Positions 16,463-25,578 of a DNA stretch of 40,876 bases are shown here, piece by piece. The DNA comes from Phycisphaerae bacterium SM23_30 (GTDB taxonomy: Bacteria; Planctomycetota; Phycisphaerae; Sedimentisphaerales; SM23-30), in NCBI GenBank assembly GCA_001303695.1, contig LJUC01000003.1, positions 1 through 40,876 of the forward strand. The letters are read 5' to 3'. The notes beneath the pieces were generated by a model. That model was not told the origin of the DNA. It searched no databases and was given only the letters and a program-made list of their open reading frames with translations. The position numbers were made by a program, and so were the translations under genes. Each line of letters opens with the position of its first letter. The first letter of the stretch is position 1.

Positions 16463-19177
16463 ATGAAAACTTCCATGGCGCCAAAAGTCTCAAAACGAAC
16501 CATTCTGTTAGCTTCAATTATCGGGATTATGGTCAGCACTGCGGTTTTGACGGCCGGCTGGGTCGGTTTCCAGGACCGGGATGCTGCCCACGCCGGGTCC
16601 TTGCCACCCATCAAGGCGGAAAGGGACCGGCAGCCCGCACAAACTGAAACCGGGGCGTTGAAAACCGGCACCCTGGTCGAGGATAGCCCCGAGGTGATAG
16701 TAATCAAAGGCGGCCGTATTTATACCCAGACCGCCGCCGGGGTGGTTCAGGCCGACATCCTGGTCGAGGACGGCCGGATCAAGGCCGTCGAGCCAAACAT
16801 CCGGGTACCGACGGACGCCCGGCGCATCGACGCCCAGGGTCTGATCGTCAGCCCCGGACTGATCGACGCCCACAGCAGTCTATGGACCACGTCGGCCTCA
16901 CAGGGCGACGGCGCATCAGACGGTTCATTGAATATCGTTGATGCCCTCGATATTTATGATGATTCGTGGGAAGAAGTCGCGGCTCAGGGGGTCACCGCCG
17001 TCTATGTTCAGCCCCGCGCCGGGACGCTGGGCGGTCGAGGGGCGGTGCTGAGCGTCGATCGGGCCGCATCCATCGAAGAACTACTTCTGGCGGGCGACGC
17101 CTCCCTGCACGGATCGATCGGCAGCGAAGGTAATTACAACACCATTAAAAGTGTCCTCGAAGCCGCCAAAAAGTATGGAGAACAATGGGATAAATATCGC
17201 GAAGCGATAAAGAAAAAGACTGAAATAGAAAAAGAAACTCAAGCACCGGAGGAGCCGCCCAGACGTCCCGGTCGCGGCCGGGGCCAACGACAGACTGAGC
17301 GGCAACGACAGGAACAAGCCTCGCAAAGGGAGCAAGAAGAGAAGGTTGCCGAGCCTAATGAGCCCGAGGTTGATGATATTAAAGAGTTTATCCTTAAAGT
17401 GCTCAAGCATGAGATCCCTCTGCGGATCGAGGCAAAAGAAGTGGATGACCTGCGATATGCCCTGGCCCTGGCGGATGAATTCAAAGTATCTCTGGTGATC
17501 GAAAGCGCCGACCAGGCCCATCAGGTGACCGATGATTTGGAAGGCCGAAACGTAAAATACGTGCTGGGTCCGATGTTTGAGCCGCCGCCGGCACTGGTAC
17601 AGGCGCCGGAAGAGGCGGATGCCCTGCGTCAGATACGCAGGCAGTTTCCCGGACTTATCCCTCCTATCCCCTACGCCCCTTCACCTGCTTCACGGCCCAG
17701 CGGGAAGCCTGAGCAATGGCCCTGTTCTATAACAGATATGAAACCTGTTTGGGCGCTGGGGGGCTTCAGTTCGGCGGATCGCGATTCCCGTCTGCTGAGG
17801 CATCATGCGGCGGAGGCGGCGGCCCGGGGCGTGAAGGCAGACGAGGTGCTCAAGGCGATGACCATCGGAGCGGCGCAGGTGCTGGGCGTGGCAGATCAAG
17901 TCGGATCAATCGAGGTGGGCAAACGAGCCGACATTGCCGTATTTAACGGCCACCCCACCGATCCGGCGGCGATGGTAAAGGCGGTCATAGTGGGCGGGCG
18001 CCTGGTCTTCGAGAATGATAACGCCAAGGGGCCCGGCTCGTCGGCGGAACGTTTGGAAGCCAAGGTGGAGCTGCCGGCGGTGTTGCCGGATAAGTTTGCC
18101 CTCAAGTCCACCCGCGTGCTGGATGCTTCGGGCAGGTTCGTACCGATGGTGATCGTGGTTGAAGAGGGCCAAATTACGGCCCGGAAAGTGGTAAAGACAG
18201 GGCAAGTAGTAGGTGAGGTTATCGATCTGGGCGACGCGGTAGTCACGCCGGGGCTGATTCAGGCCCATACCGATTTAGGGTTGGGCGCTGAGATGGACCA
18301 GACGGGTATGGCCGATGCCAGTTACCTTCGGGCGGCCGATGCCTATTTCCCCATCGGCAATCGTGCGGCCCAAGAACTGCAAAAGCAAGGATTTACGGCG
18401 GCCCTTTTAGCGCCGGGCTCCAATAACGTCCTGGCCGGGGTATGCGCGGTGGTCCGCTTCGATCAGACCTGCGATAAGGCGAAATACCTGATCGAACCCG
18501 AGGCCGGTCAGAAGCTGGTCCTGGCAGCCAGTGCCCGGGTGGCCGAACGCTATCCGGTAAGTCTATTCGGCCAGGTGGATTTTTTGACCTCGGCTCTGGA
18601 AGGTGACCTGCCTGATCTGTATCTTTATCATTCCGAAGCGATTCAAGATCAGATCGACGCCCAGCGCCGCCGGATCATTCAGTCATTGAACAACGGAGGC
18701 GGTCGGGCGTTTCTGGTAGCGGAAAATGATATGGAGGTCAAAGCTGCCCTGGAATTGATCGAGACATTTGATTTACGCGGGGTGCTGGTGGGGGCCCAGG
18801 AGGTCAATGAAAACTTTGAGCAAATCAAAAGTAAGGCCCTCGGCATTATTGCCCGACCGCCGGGGCTGGGCGCTTTTGATCGGTCTTTTGAGTCGGTGGT
18901 GAAGGCCTCCCAGGCGGGCGTGCCGCTAGCGTTAGGTTTTGCCTCGGCCGAACAGATTCGCCGGTTTGTCAGCCGGGCGGTAGCATTAGGGATGCCCCGA
19001 GAGGCGGCGCTGAAGGCGTTGACTTCCGATGCGGCGCGTATCCTCGGGGTGGGAGACAAGATCGGTCAAATCGCTGAAGGTTATCGGGCCGACCTGGTGA
19101 TCTGGGATGGTTCCCCGCTGGATTTGCGATCCAGGGTAATCAAACTTATCGTGGAAGGAAAGGTCTTGAATGAATAG
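16463..19177 (+). CDS. Exported tandem amidohydrolase-fold protein, both barrels degenerate (operon gene 1)
   Basis: The 904-residue protein has an N-terminal membrane or signal segment (residues 12-33) and two amidohydrolase-like units. Unit 1 (about 77-520) has the start strand VIVIKGGRIYT, PGLIDAHSS where active enzymes have HxH (H137-S138-S139), and the C-terminal 'GSIEVGKRADIAVF' composite beta sandwich. Unit 2 (about 545-904) has PGLIQAHTD (H602-T603-D604) and ends with IGQIAEGYRADLVIW. Neither unit shows the later His, His and Asp ligands, so both are probably non-catalytic. Residues 250-300 are charged and Arg/Gln/Glu-rich. A Pro-rich stretch at 396-425 looks out of register with the paralogues. 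The start may be 16463 or 16478; neither has a strong ribosome binding site. It overlaps gene 2 by 8 bases. Family membership is clear, the function unknown. Confidence 0.8.
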   Translation: MKTSMAPKVSKRTILLASIIGIMVSTAVLTAGWVGFQDRDAAHAGSLPPIKAERDRQPAQTETGALKTGTLVEDSPEVIVIKGGRIYTQTAAGVVQADILVEDGRIKAVEPNIRVPTDARRIDAQGLIVSPGLIDAHSSLWTTSASQGDGASDGSLNIVDALDIYDDSWEEVAAQGVTAVYVQPRAGTLGGRGAVLSVDRAASIEELLLAGDASLHGSIGSEGNYNTIKSVLEAAKKYGEQWDKYREAIKKKTEIEKETQAPEEPPRRPGRGRGQRQTERQRQEQASQREQEEKVAEPNEPEVDDIKEFILKVLKHEIPLRIEAKEVDDLRYALALADEFKVSLVIESADQAHQVTDDLEGRNVKYVLGPMFEPPPALVQAPEEADALRQIRRQFPGLIPPIPYAPSPASRPSGKPEQWPCSITDMKPVWALGGFSSADRDSRLLRHHAAEAAARGVKADEVLKAMTIGAAQVLGVADQVGSIEVGKRADIAVFNGHPTDPAAMVKAVIVGGRLVFENDNAKGPGSSAERLEAKVELPAVLPDKFALKSTRVLDASGRFVPMVIVVEEGQITARKVVKTGQVVGEVIDLGDAVVTPGLIQAHTDLGLGAEMDQTGMADASYLRAADAYFPIGNRAAQELQKQGFTAALLAPGSNNVLAGVCAVVRFDQTCDKAKYLIEPEAGQKLVLAASARVAERYPVSLFGQVDFLTSALEGDLPDLYLYHSEAIQDQIDAQRRRIIQSLNNGGGRAFLVAENDMEVKAALELIETFDLRGVLVGAQEVNENFEQIKSKALGIIARPPGLGAFDRSFESVVKASQAGVPLALGFASAEQIRRFVSRAVALGMPREAALKALTSDAARILGVGDKIGQIAEGYRADLVIWDGSPLDLRSRVIKLIVEGKVLNE

Positions 19178-20384
19178 TACAAACGCAAAATCAAGCCTTC
19201 TTGTCGTCTTGTTGATACCGGCCCTGCTCGTCCGGGCGCCGGTGGTTCGTGCCGACGACCTGGTGATCAGGGCAGGGGCTGTTTACACCATGACAGGTGA
19301 GCCGCTGCGACCGGGGGCGGTATTAATATCCAATGGCAAGATAGTCAGGGTGGCGCGGTCGGTCAGCGCCCCCGAAGGCGCTCAGGTCATCGATTTGGGT
19401 TCGGCAGCTCTAATGCCGGGTATGATCAACGGCCTGGCACGAATGGGCGTGGTCGGCGGCAGCGCCGAATTTACCAGTGAGATTACGCCTGATTTTCCCG
19501 TTTTATCAAGTGTGGACTTGAATCATCGGTCGTTCAAGACCGCGGTACGGGACGGCATCACGAGCGTTTGTCTGCATCCGGGCAGCGACAATATAGTGGC
19601 GGGCTTATCGGCAGTGGTTAAGACGGCCGGCGACGACCTGAAACAGCGAATCGTGAAAAAGGATTCGGGTCTGTTGATAATAGTGGGTTCCGAACCTGCC
19701 GCCCGCAACCGGAGAGACGTCGGTCCTACGGGTACTATTTATAGCCGGCTGCCCACGACGCGTATGGGTCTGGTTTGGGTGTTGCGGGAGACGATGCTGA
19801 AGGCGAAGGAAGACAGGCCGCCGGAATTGGCGCGTCTGAACGACGCCCTGGATAAGAAGCTGCCCTTGTATGTGGAAAGTAAGAATTTTTACGACCTGAC
19901 GACGGTGCTGACGTTGAGCGAGGAATTCTCGTTTGAGCCGATCTTGTTTTCGGCGGATGAGTCGTTCAAGGTGGCGGAACAATTAGCCGGTAAGAAGGTG
20001 TCCATCATTTTAGGGCCGTTGTCATCGGCTTCACCCGGGGTAGGCGTAGCAGGGGGTAGAGGGGGTCGCGGCGGCGGGGTCGGAGAGAGCAGCTGGAGCA
20101 AGGCTGATGTGCTTCACAAGGCCGGTATTAAATTTGCCCTGTCGGGGGAGGGGATGCTGCCCCAGGCGCGGTTTGCCGTTCGTTGTGGATTGCCGGCCGA
20201 CGCGGCCCTGTCAGCGGTCACGCGGACGCCGGCGGAAATTTTGGGAATTGATGATCGGGTCGGGACCATCGCGGCCGGTCGCGATGCCGATCTGGTGGCG
20301 CTAAGCGGCGAGCCGCTTAGCCTGACAACTAAGATTCGCTGGGTCATGGTCGATGGCGTGATCCGGTATGAGGCGAAAGAGTAG
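19170..20384 (+). CDS. Exported amidohydrolase-fold protein, metal ligands lost (operon gene 2)
   Basis: This 404-residue protein has a signal peptide (residues 1-28, ending VRADD) and one amidohydrolase-like unit. The family frame is recognisable from LVIRAGAVYTMTG, the GITSVCLHPGSDNIVAGLSAVVK segment near 125-147, the MGLVWVLRETMLKA helix and the C-terminal DRVGTIAAGRDADLVAL. At the HxH position the sequence is L89-A90-R91. The strands that should carry His read YVES and FSAD, and the last-strand Asp position reads ALSGEG. No metal ligand remains, so I infer a pseudoenzyme. A Gly/Arg-rich insert lies near 291-306. Its ATG overlaps the end of gene 1, and AAGGAAAGG upstream is a fair ribosome binding site. 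Confidence 0.8.
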   Translation: MNSTNAKSSLLVVLLIPALLVRAPVVRADDLVIRAGAVYTMTGEPLRPGAVLISNGKIVRVARSVSAPEGAQVIDLGSAALMPGMINGLARMGVVGGSAEFTSEITPDFPVLSSVDLNHRSFKTAVRDGITSVCLHPGSDNIVAGLSAVVKTAGDDLKQRIVKKDSGLLIIVGSEPAARNRRDVGPTGTIYSRLPTTRMGLVWVLRETMLKAKEDRPPELARLNDALDKKLPLYVESKNFYDLTTVLTLSEEFSFEPILFSADESFKVAEQLAGKKVSIILGPLSSASPGVGVAGGRGGRGGGVGESSWSKADVLHKAGIKFALSGEGMLPQARFAVRCGLPADAALSAVTRTPAEILGIDDRVGTIAAGRDADLVALSGEPLSLTTKIRWVMVDGVIRYEAKE

Positions 20385-20387
20385 ATT

Positions 20388-21728
20388 ATGTTGATCAAAC
20401 GAAAACACACAAGAGTACGTAGATACTGGACCTTGGCCCCGGCGGCACTGGTGTTAATGAGCTTGACACAGGGACTCTGGGCCCAGAGGGGTGAGATTGC
20501 CGTCAAGGCCGGTAAGATCATCACCGCAGCGGGAGAGACGATTGAGAACGGGACCATCCTGGTCCGGGACGGCAAGATCACTCAGATCGGGCAGAATCTA
20601 AGAATTCCCCTTAATGCCCGCGTGATTGATGCATCGGAGAAGGTGGTGATACCGGGACTGGTGGTGGCCCACAGTTCGCGAGGGATGGACCAGGAAAATG
20701 AGCGTAATCCGGAGGTGCCTTTTACCTCGGTGCTCGATTCGGTGGATACCGGCCAGGCTTACTTCGATGACTGCCGCCGCAACGGGATTACGTCGATAGC
20801 CGTCGTTCCCGGCAATGACACTCGAATCGGAGGCCAGGCGGCGGTGATCAAGACGCGAGGCATATATGTATCGGATATGATCCTCAAACGCTCGGCGGGT
20901 ATAAAGATCTCACTTGATCCCACTCAGGGCGAGAGCCGCTTGAGCCATCGCAATAATCTACGTAAGGCACTCAAGGAAATTCAGGAATACATCGAAGAAC
21001 TCGAAGAAAAAACGGGCGCCGAAGCCCTGCCGGATGTGCGGCGGGAAGCGATGTGTCGGCTTCTCAAAGGGGAAATACCGGCGTTTCTCTATGTGCCGGC
21101 GCCGATGGACGTGGCTTTCGCAGTGGAGCTGGCCAAGGAGTTCCATCTCAAAGTAATCCTGGTGTTGGGCCGGGATTGCTATAAGGCCGTCGATCAGATC
21201 GCCGAAAGCGGTTTGCCGGTTATTCTTGACGGTGAACTGGTTTTCTGGGAACGCAACGAGCGGACCGAGGAGGAAAAGCAGATCGTGGTTCCCCAAATAT
21301 TCCGCGAGGCCGGCGTGAAAGCCACTTTCCAGGCCGGGACCGGAGCACCTACCGGCAACCTGATCGGGACTAACTTCCTCTGGTTCCAGGCGGCTACGGC
21401 GATGAAATACGGGGCATCGGCCGAGGAGGCCCTGCGGGCCATTACGCTTTTACCGGCGGAAATTTTAGGTATAGAGAAATTTGTCGGTTCGCTCGAAGAA
21501 GGTAAGGACGCCGACATGGTGATCTTAAGCGGCGATCCTCTTGAACTCAATAGCTGGGTCGAGACGGTGATCGCCGACGGTGAAGTGATCTATGAAATCA
21601 GGGAAGATAAGCCCCTGCAAGAGCTTCTGAAGAAGACAGTAGGGGGTATTGCAATCAGCACGGACAGGGGTATTGAAATCAACGAAAAAGTCAGGCAAAT
21701 AAAAGAAACGTCGAGTAAGAAAAAATGA
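20388..21728 (+). CDS. Exported amidohydrolase-fold protein, metal ligands lost (operon gene 3)
   Basis: The 446-residue protein has a basic N-terminus and a hydrophobic segment (residues 13-31) ending GLWAQ, a likely signal peptide. One amidohydrolase-like unit follows: IAVKAGKIITAAGE at 37-50, PGLVVAHSS (H95-S96-S97 in place of HxH), GITSIAVVPGNDTRIGGQAAVIK and the C-terminal VGSLEEGKDADMVIL. The later positions read LYVPAP, LVLGRD and TFQAGTG rather than His, His and Asp, so only one of the usual metal ligands survives. Unlike the other members it lacks a Gly/Arg-rich insert but has a Lys-rich tail of about 45 residues beyond the fold. It starts three bases after gene 2 and overlaps gene 4 by four bases (ATGA). 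Confidence 0.8.
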   Translation: MLIKRKHTRVRRYWTLAPAALVLMSLTQGLWAQRGEIAVKAGKIITAAGETIENGTILVRDGKITQIGQNLRIPLNARVIDASEKVVIPGLVVAHSSRGMDQENERNPEVPFTSVLDSVDTGQAYFDDCRRNGITSIAVVPGNDTRIGGQAAVIKTRGIYVSDMILKRSAGIKISLDPTQGESRLSHRNNLRKALKEIQEYIEELEEKTGAEALPDVRREAMCRLLKGEIPAFLYVPAPMDVAFAVELAKEFHLKVILVLGRDCYKAVDQIAESGLPVILDGELVFWERNERTEEEKQIVVPQIFREAGVKATFQAGTGAPTGNLIGTNFLWFQAATAMKYGASAEEALRAITLLPAEILGIEKFVGSLEEGKDADMVILSGDPLELNSWVETVIADGEVIYEIREDKPLQELLKKTVGGIAISTDRGIEINEKVRQIKETSSKKK

Positions 21729-24295
21729 AAAGCCAGCCCGTTGTTATAAGATTGTTCCTTTTGGCGGCGATTTTAGGGGCCGTGATGCCGGCGGCGGCCC
21801 AGGAGGCGCCGGCAAAGGTTTATTATGCCGCCCGGATTTGGCCTGCCAGTCAACCGCCCATTGACGACGGGGCCCTGGTGGTCCGCGACGGTAAGATCGC
21901 GGTCGTGGGAGAAAAAGCAAAAATCCAGATCCCCCAGGGCGCCAAAGAGATCGATCTGGGTGATTTGGCGATTATTCCCGGCTTGATCGTCGCCCAGACG
22001 TCCATCTCGGCAGCGGCGCAAGACAATGAAGAGGCAATTACCCCGCAGCTACGCGCGGTCGATAGCTACGATGCGTATCAGGAGTATAAGTCGATTGTAT
22101 CAGGCGGGGTGACGACGGTTCAGCTTTCGCCGGGGGCGCGGCGCTTGATGCCGGGCCAGGGGGCGGTGGTCAAGCTGGCCGGGGCGGTTCCCCAGGAGCG
22201 TATTGTACGCGCTCAGGAGAGTTTGCGATTGATCCTGGGCGACCTGTCGGAGAATCCGCCCGGTATCTTTGAGGCGCCGATACCGGCCGATCCGATCGAC
22301 AACCCTCTGCTTCCGCCCCGCATCCAGTTGGCCTCCGGTCGGGCGGGGACCATAGCCCTGCTGCGGGCCATTTTTGCCGCGGCCGCCTCGTATCAGCCCG
22401 GCCCAGGGCCGGATCAGCAATTAACTGCTGTCCGGCATTATATTAAGAACCGACTGCCCCTGCGGGTGACGGCTACCGAAGCGGCTGATATTCAGGCGGC
22501 TCTGGAACTGGCCGAAAGCTACCATCTGGTGTTAACGCTGGTCGATCCCGAAGAAATCTTCCGGTTCAAAGATATTTACCCAAAACTCGCCGCCCAAGGT
22601 CATGGCGTTATCTTTAATGCCGGTATTCGCCCCGGGCTTATTATCAACGAGCCGGTCCAGGACGAGGAGGCGCCCGAGCGGGAGCCGGTGGGGAAGCTGG
22701 TGCGTGATCTTATGGCGGCGGGGGTGGCCGTAACTATCCGGCCCGCCGACGAAGCCGATTTAAGCGAGATGCTCTTTGTGGCCGGTCTGGTCGGCCAGGG
22801 CGGTCTCGATCCGCAGCAGATGCTTGAATTATTAACGATTAATCCGGCTCGAATGCTGAGAGTTGACGATCGGGTGGGCTCACTGGCGGCCGGTCGCGAT
22901 GCCGACTTTGTGGTGCTCAGCGGCGATCCGTTTGCCGCCCATGCGACGGTGCGGGAAGTTTATGTCGATGGCGCGCGGGTTTGGGAGACGAATAGCAACG
23001 ATGATTTCACTTTAATCCAGGCGGATAAGATTTACACCGGGGATGGTCGGGTAATCCCCGATGGTTCGATAGCCATCCAGGGTAAAAAGATAACAAGCAT
23101 CGGACCGGATGTATCGGCCCCGATGGGCGCGAAGGTTAAAAGATTCCCCGCCGGCGCCGTAGTAATTCCCGGTATGATCGACATGCGGACATCGATCACC
23201 GTCAGCAGCAATAACAATTCGACGGCAAAACACGTGCGCCAGGGCGGGATCGCCACGGTTTTGAACGTGCCGGCAGGAAGCGGGGCGATGCCGGTCCGGG
23301 CTTATAAGCTGGGTGATGAATCCGAAGAGTTTGAAGGTCCCGTGGCCATGAAATTTGCCGTTACGGGCAACCTGACAACTACGGTTCCCAACCTGCGCCG
23401 CACCCTCCAGCGCGGCAAAGATTATGCCGAAACCTGGTTCGAATATGAAAAAAAGCTCACCGAGTATCAGATCAAGCTCAAGGAGTATGAGGAAACATTA
23501 AAGAAATGGGAAGAAGCCAAGGCCGCGGCGGATGAAGCAATCCGGCGACAGGCAGGCCCGGAAAGAGGCCAAACCGGCCAGAGAACCGCAAGGGCCGGTC
23601 TGGGACAACGTGTGGCAAGAACACCGCCAACGAGACAACGCGGCCAGGAACAGCGCGGCCCAGAACAGCAGCCGGAGACTCAAGAGGTGAAATTGCCGCC
23701 TATGCCTGTTAAACCCAAGGAACCAAACGAACCGGCAACCCAGTCCAATCTGGAGCCTTATCGTAAGCTGTTTGCCGGTAAAATGTTGGCATTAGTAGAA
23801 GCCGAACGAACGACCGAGCTTGAAATAGCCGTAAAACTGTTCGGTGAAGAGTTCAAGATGCCCACCATGCTCATCGGCGCCGGTGACGCCTTTCGCGAAC
23901 CGGAGCTATGGGCGGGCAATGGGATGTCGGTGCTGGTCGGGCCGGAGATGGTGTGGACAGTCGATGGCGCAACTATCAACCAGGCTCAACTGATTGTAAC
24001 CCAGGGCGGTAAAATAGGTTTTGGCTCGGGCGCCACCACCGGCTCCCGAAATCTTCCTCTGGCGGTGACTTACGCGGTTCGATGTGGTTTGGGGGTGGGC
24101 GACGCCCTGGCCGGGTTGACGTCCTGGCCGGCGGAATTATTGTACCTGGATGATCGGATCGGCAGGCTCGCCGCCGGGCGCGACGCCGACCTGGTGGTCT
24201 TGAGCGGGCCGCCGTTCGAGCTTACTTCACGAATCCTGGCGGTGATGATCGACGGACAATGGGTTTATAAAGAAGGCGGGCCGAAGGATAAATAA
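21725..24295 (+). CDS. Exported tandem amidohydrolase-fold protein, both barrels degenerate (operon gene 4)
   Basis: This 856-residue protein has a signal peptide (1-26, ending AAAQEA) and two amidohydrolase-like units. Unit 1 (about 30-422) has PGLIVAQTS (Q91-T92-S93) at the HxH site and DDRVGSLAAGRDADFVVL near its end. Unit 2 (about 427-850) has PGMIDMRTS (R488-T489-S490) and DDRIGRLAAGRDADLVVL. The downstream His and Asp positions are also replaced. A long charged helix at about 573-605 leads into an Arg/Gly/Gln-rich insert at 606-652 and a Pro/Glu-rich linker to 672, at the same place as the insert in gene 1. The tandem form repeats that of gene 1, suggesting duplication of a two-barrel ancestor or repeated fusion. 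The start is coupled to gene 3 by an ATGA overlap. Confidence 0.8.
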   Translation: MKSQPVVIRLFLLAAILGAVMPAAAQEAPAKVYYAARIWPASQPPIDDGALVVRDGKIAVVGEKAKIQIPQGAKEIDLGDLAIIPGLIVAQTSISAAAQDNEEAITPQLRAVDSYDAYQEYKSIVSGGVTTVQLSPGARRLMPGQGAVVKLAGAVPQERIVRAQESLRLILGDLSENPPGIFEAPIPADPIDNPLLPPRIQLASGRAGTIALLRAIFAAAASYQPGPGPDQQLTAVRHYIKNRLPLRVTATEAADIQAALELAESYHLVLTLVDPEEIFRFKDIYPKLAAQGHGVIFNAGIRPGLIINEPVQDEEAPEREPVGKLVRDLMAAGVAVTIRPADEADLSEMLFVAGLVGQGGLDPQQMLELLTINPARMLRVDDRVGSLAAGRDADFVVLSGDPFAAHATVREVYVDGARVWETNSNDDFTLIQADKIYTGDGRVIPDGSIAIQGKKITSIGPDVSAPMGAKVKRFPAGAVVIPGMIDMRTSITVSSNNNSTAKHVRQGGIATVLNVPAGSGAMPVRAYKLGDESEEFEGPVAMKFAVTGNLTTTVPNLRRTLQRGKDYAETWFEYEKKLTEYQIKLKEYEETLKKWEEAKAAADEAIRRQAGPERGQTGQRTARAGLGQRVARTPPTRQRGQEQRGPEQQPETQEVKLPPMPVKPKEPNEPATQSNLEPYRKLFAGKMLALVEAERTTELEIAVKLFGEEFKMPTMLIGAGDAFREPELWAGNGMSVLVGPEMVWTVDGATINQAQLIVTQGGKIGFGSGATTGSRNLPLAVTYAVRCGLGVGDALAGLTSWPAELLYLDDRIGRLAAGRDADLVVLSGPPFELTSRILAVMIDGQWVYKEGGPKDK

Positions 24296-24312
24296 ATGGA
24301 GGACAGTCACGG

Positions 24313-25578
24313 ATGATGAGGCGTTACATGGCAGTCTTTTGCACTCTGGGCATTATCGCGGGCGCTCTGTCGGCTTTGGCGGCGGACGAGGCGAATAAGG
24401 ATAATCTTCCTCGTTATGCGCTATTGATCGGTAAAATCATCACCAGCGCAGGCGATCCTATCGACAACGGGATGATTTTAATTTCCGAAGGCAAGATCGA
24501 AGCTATCGGCCCTCAAAAAGAGGTCGAAATTCCCGAAGGTTATGGAGTGATCGATCACGCCAAGCATTTTGCCATGCCCGGGATAGTGGAACCGCACAGC
24601 CATCAGGGCTCGATGATGAACGATCTGAACGACAGCATCTATCCGACCACCTCGGGGCTGCGGGTGCTGGATCAGATTCAACCCTATAATGAGGCCTTGA
24701 AAGTGGGCATTCAGGGCGGGGTGACGACGATCCTGCATATCCCCGGCAGCGGCAATAACTTCAGCGGCTTCGGGATCATTATGAAGACCTGCCCCGGCAC
24801 CCCTGAGGAGGTTATAGTCCGGTTTCCCGGCGTGATGAAGGTTTCCCAAGCCGGTAATCCCGAAAGACGTTCATCGGGTGAGCTTGGATCGGGACGGACG
24901 GGGATGAACTGGGTCCTGCGGGAAAAGCTCCGCAAAGGGCAGCAGTACAACCGGAAGTGGCTCGATTATGAACAGGGTCGGACCAATGTCAGGCCCGAAG
25001 TGGATTTGCAGTTTGAATATATGCGGCCGGCACTGAACGGCGAGATACCCACTCTGGTTCATACGCAGATTTTCCAGGTGGTCATGGAAACCGTTAGTAT
25101 GATGAACGATGAGTTCGGGTTGAATGTGATCATCGGTCATGGCACCTTCGACGGCTATGAGGTGGGCCCTTATATCGTCGATCGGCCCAAGATTCGAGTG
25201 ATGGCCGGACCCCGAAACACCAATCTTGATCGGGAGATCGGGCAGGTGGTGGGTGTGGTCAACGGTTATTACGAACGCGGCGTCAGGGGCCTTGGAGTTA
25301 ATACCGATTCCGGCGTCCTGCCCCAGGAGGAAAATCAGTTTCAGGCCAACATCGCCGTCCGTTACGGCTGGCCCGAAGAGAGTGCCGTCTATGGCCTGAC
25401 GATTAACCCCGCCAAAGCATTGATGATCGACGATCGGGTGGGATCGCTGGAGGTCGGTAAAGACGCCGACATTTTAATCAAGAACGGCCCGGTGCTGGAC
25501 CTGCGCAGCACCCTGCTGAAAGTATTTATCAATGGGAAAATTGTTTACGATGTTGAGAGAGACCGACGTATATTTTAA
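24313..25578 (+). CDS. Exported amidohydrolase with complete metal site (operon gene 5)
   Basis: The 421-residue protein has a signal peptide (residues 1-24, ending ALAAD) and one complete amidohydrolase unit. PGIVEPHSH carries the HxH pair (H95, H97). MKVSQAGNPERR offers a Lys at the beta-4 position (K176). LVHTQ gives H250, IGHGTF gives H276 and VNTDSG gives D332. This HxH-Lys-His-His-Asp set is the binuclear amidohydrolase pattern, so I expect a functional hydrolase. The sequence is of the imidazolonepropionase-like, exported type; the substrate cannot be read from it. It is the closest relative of gene 6, with long identical blocks such as AGNPERRSSGELGSGR and MNWVLREKLRKGQ. GGAGG lies before the ATG and the gap to gene 4 is 17 bases. 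Confidence 0.88.
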   Translation: MMRRYMAVFCTLGIIAGALSALAADEANKDNLPRYALLIGKIITSAGDPIDNGMILISEGKIEAIGPQKEVEIPEGYGVIDHAKHFAMPGIVEPHSHQGSMMNDLNDSIYPTTSGLRVLDQIQPYNEALKVGIQGGVTTILHIPGSGNNFSGFGIIMKTCPGTPEEVIVRFPGVMKVSQAGNPERRSSGELGSGRTGMNWVLREKLRKGQQYNRKWLDYEQGRTNVRPEVDLQFEYMRPALNGEIPTLVHTQIFQVVMETVSMMNDEFGLNVIIGHGTFDGYEVGPYIVDRPKIRVMAGPRNTNLDREIGQVVGVVNGYYERGVRGLGVNTDSGVLPQEENQFQANIAVRYGWPEESAVYGLTINPAKALMIDDRVGSLEVGKDADILIKNGPVLDLRSTLLKVFINGKIVYDVERDRRIF

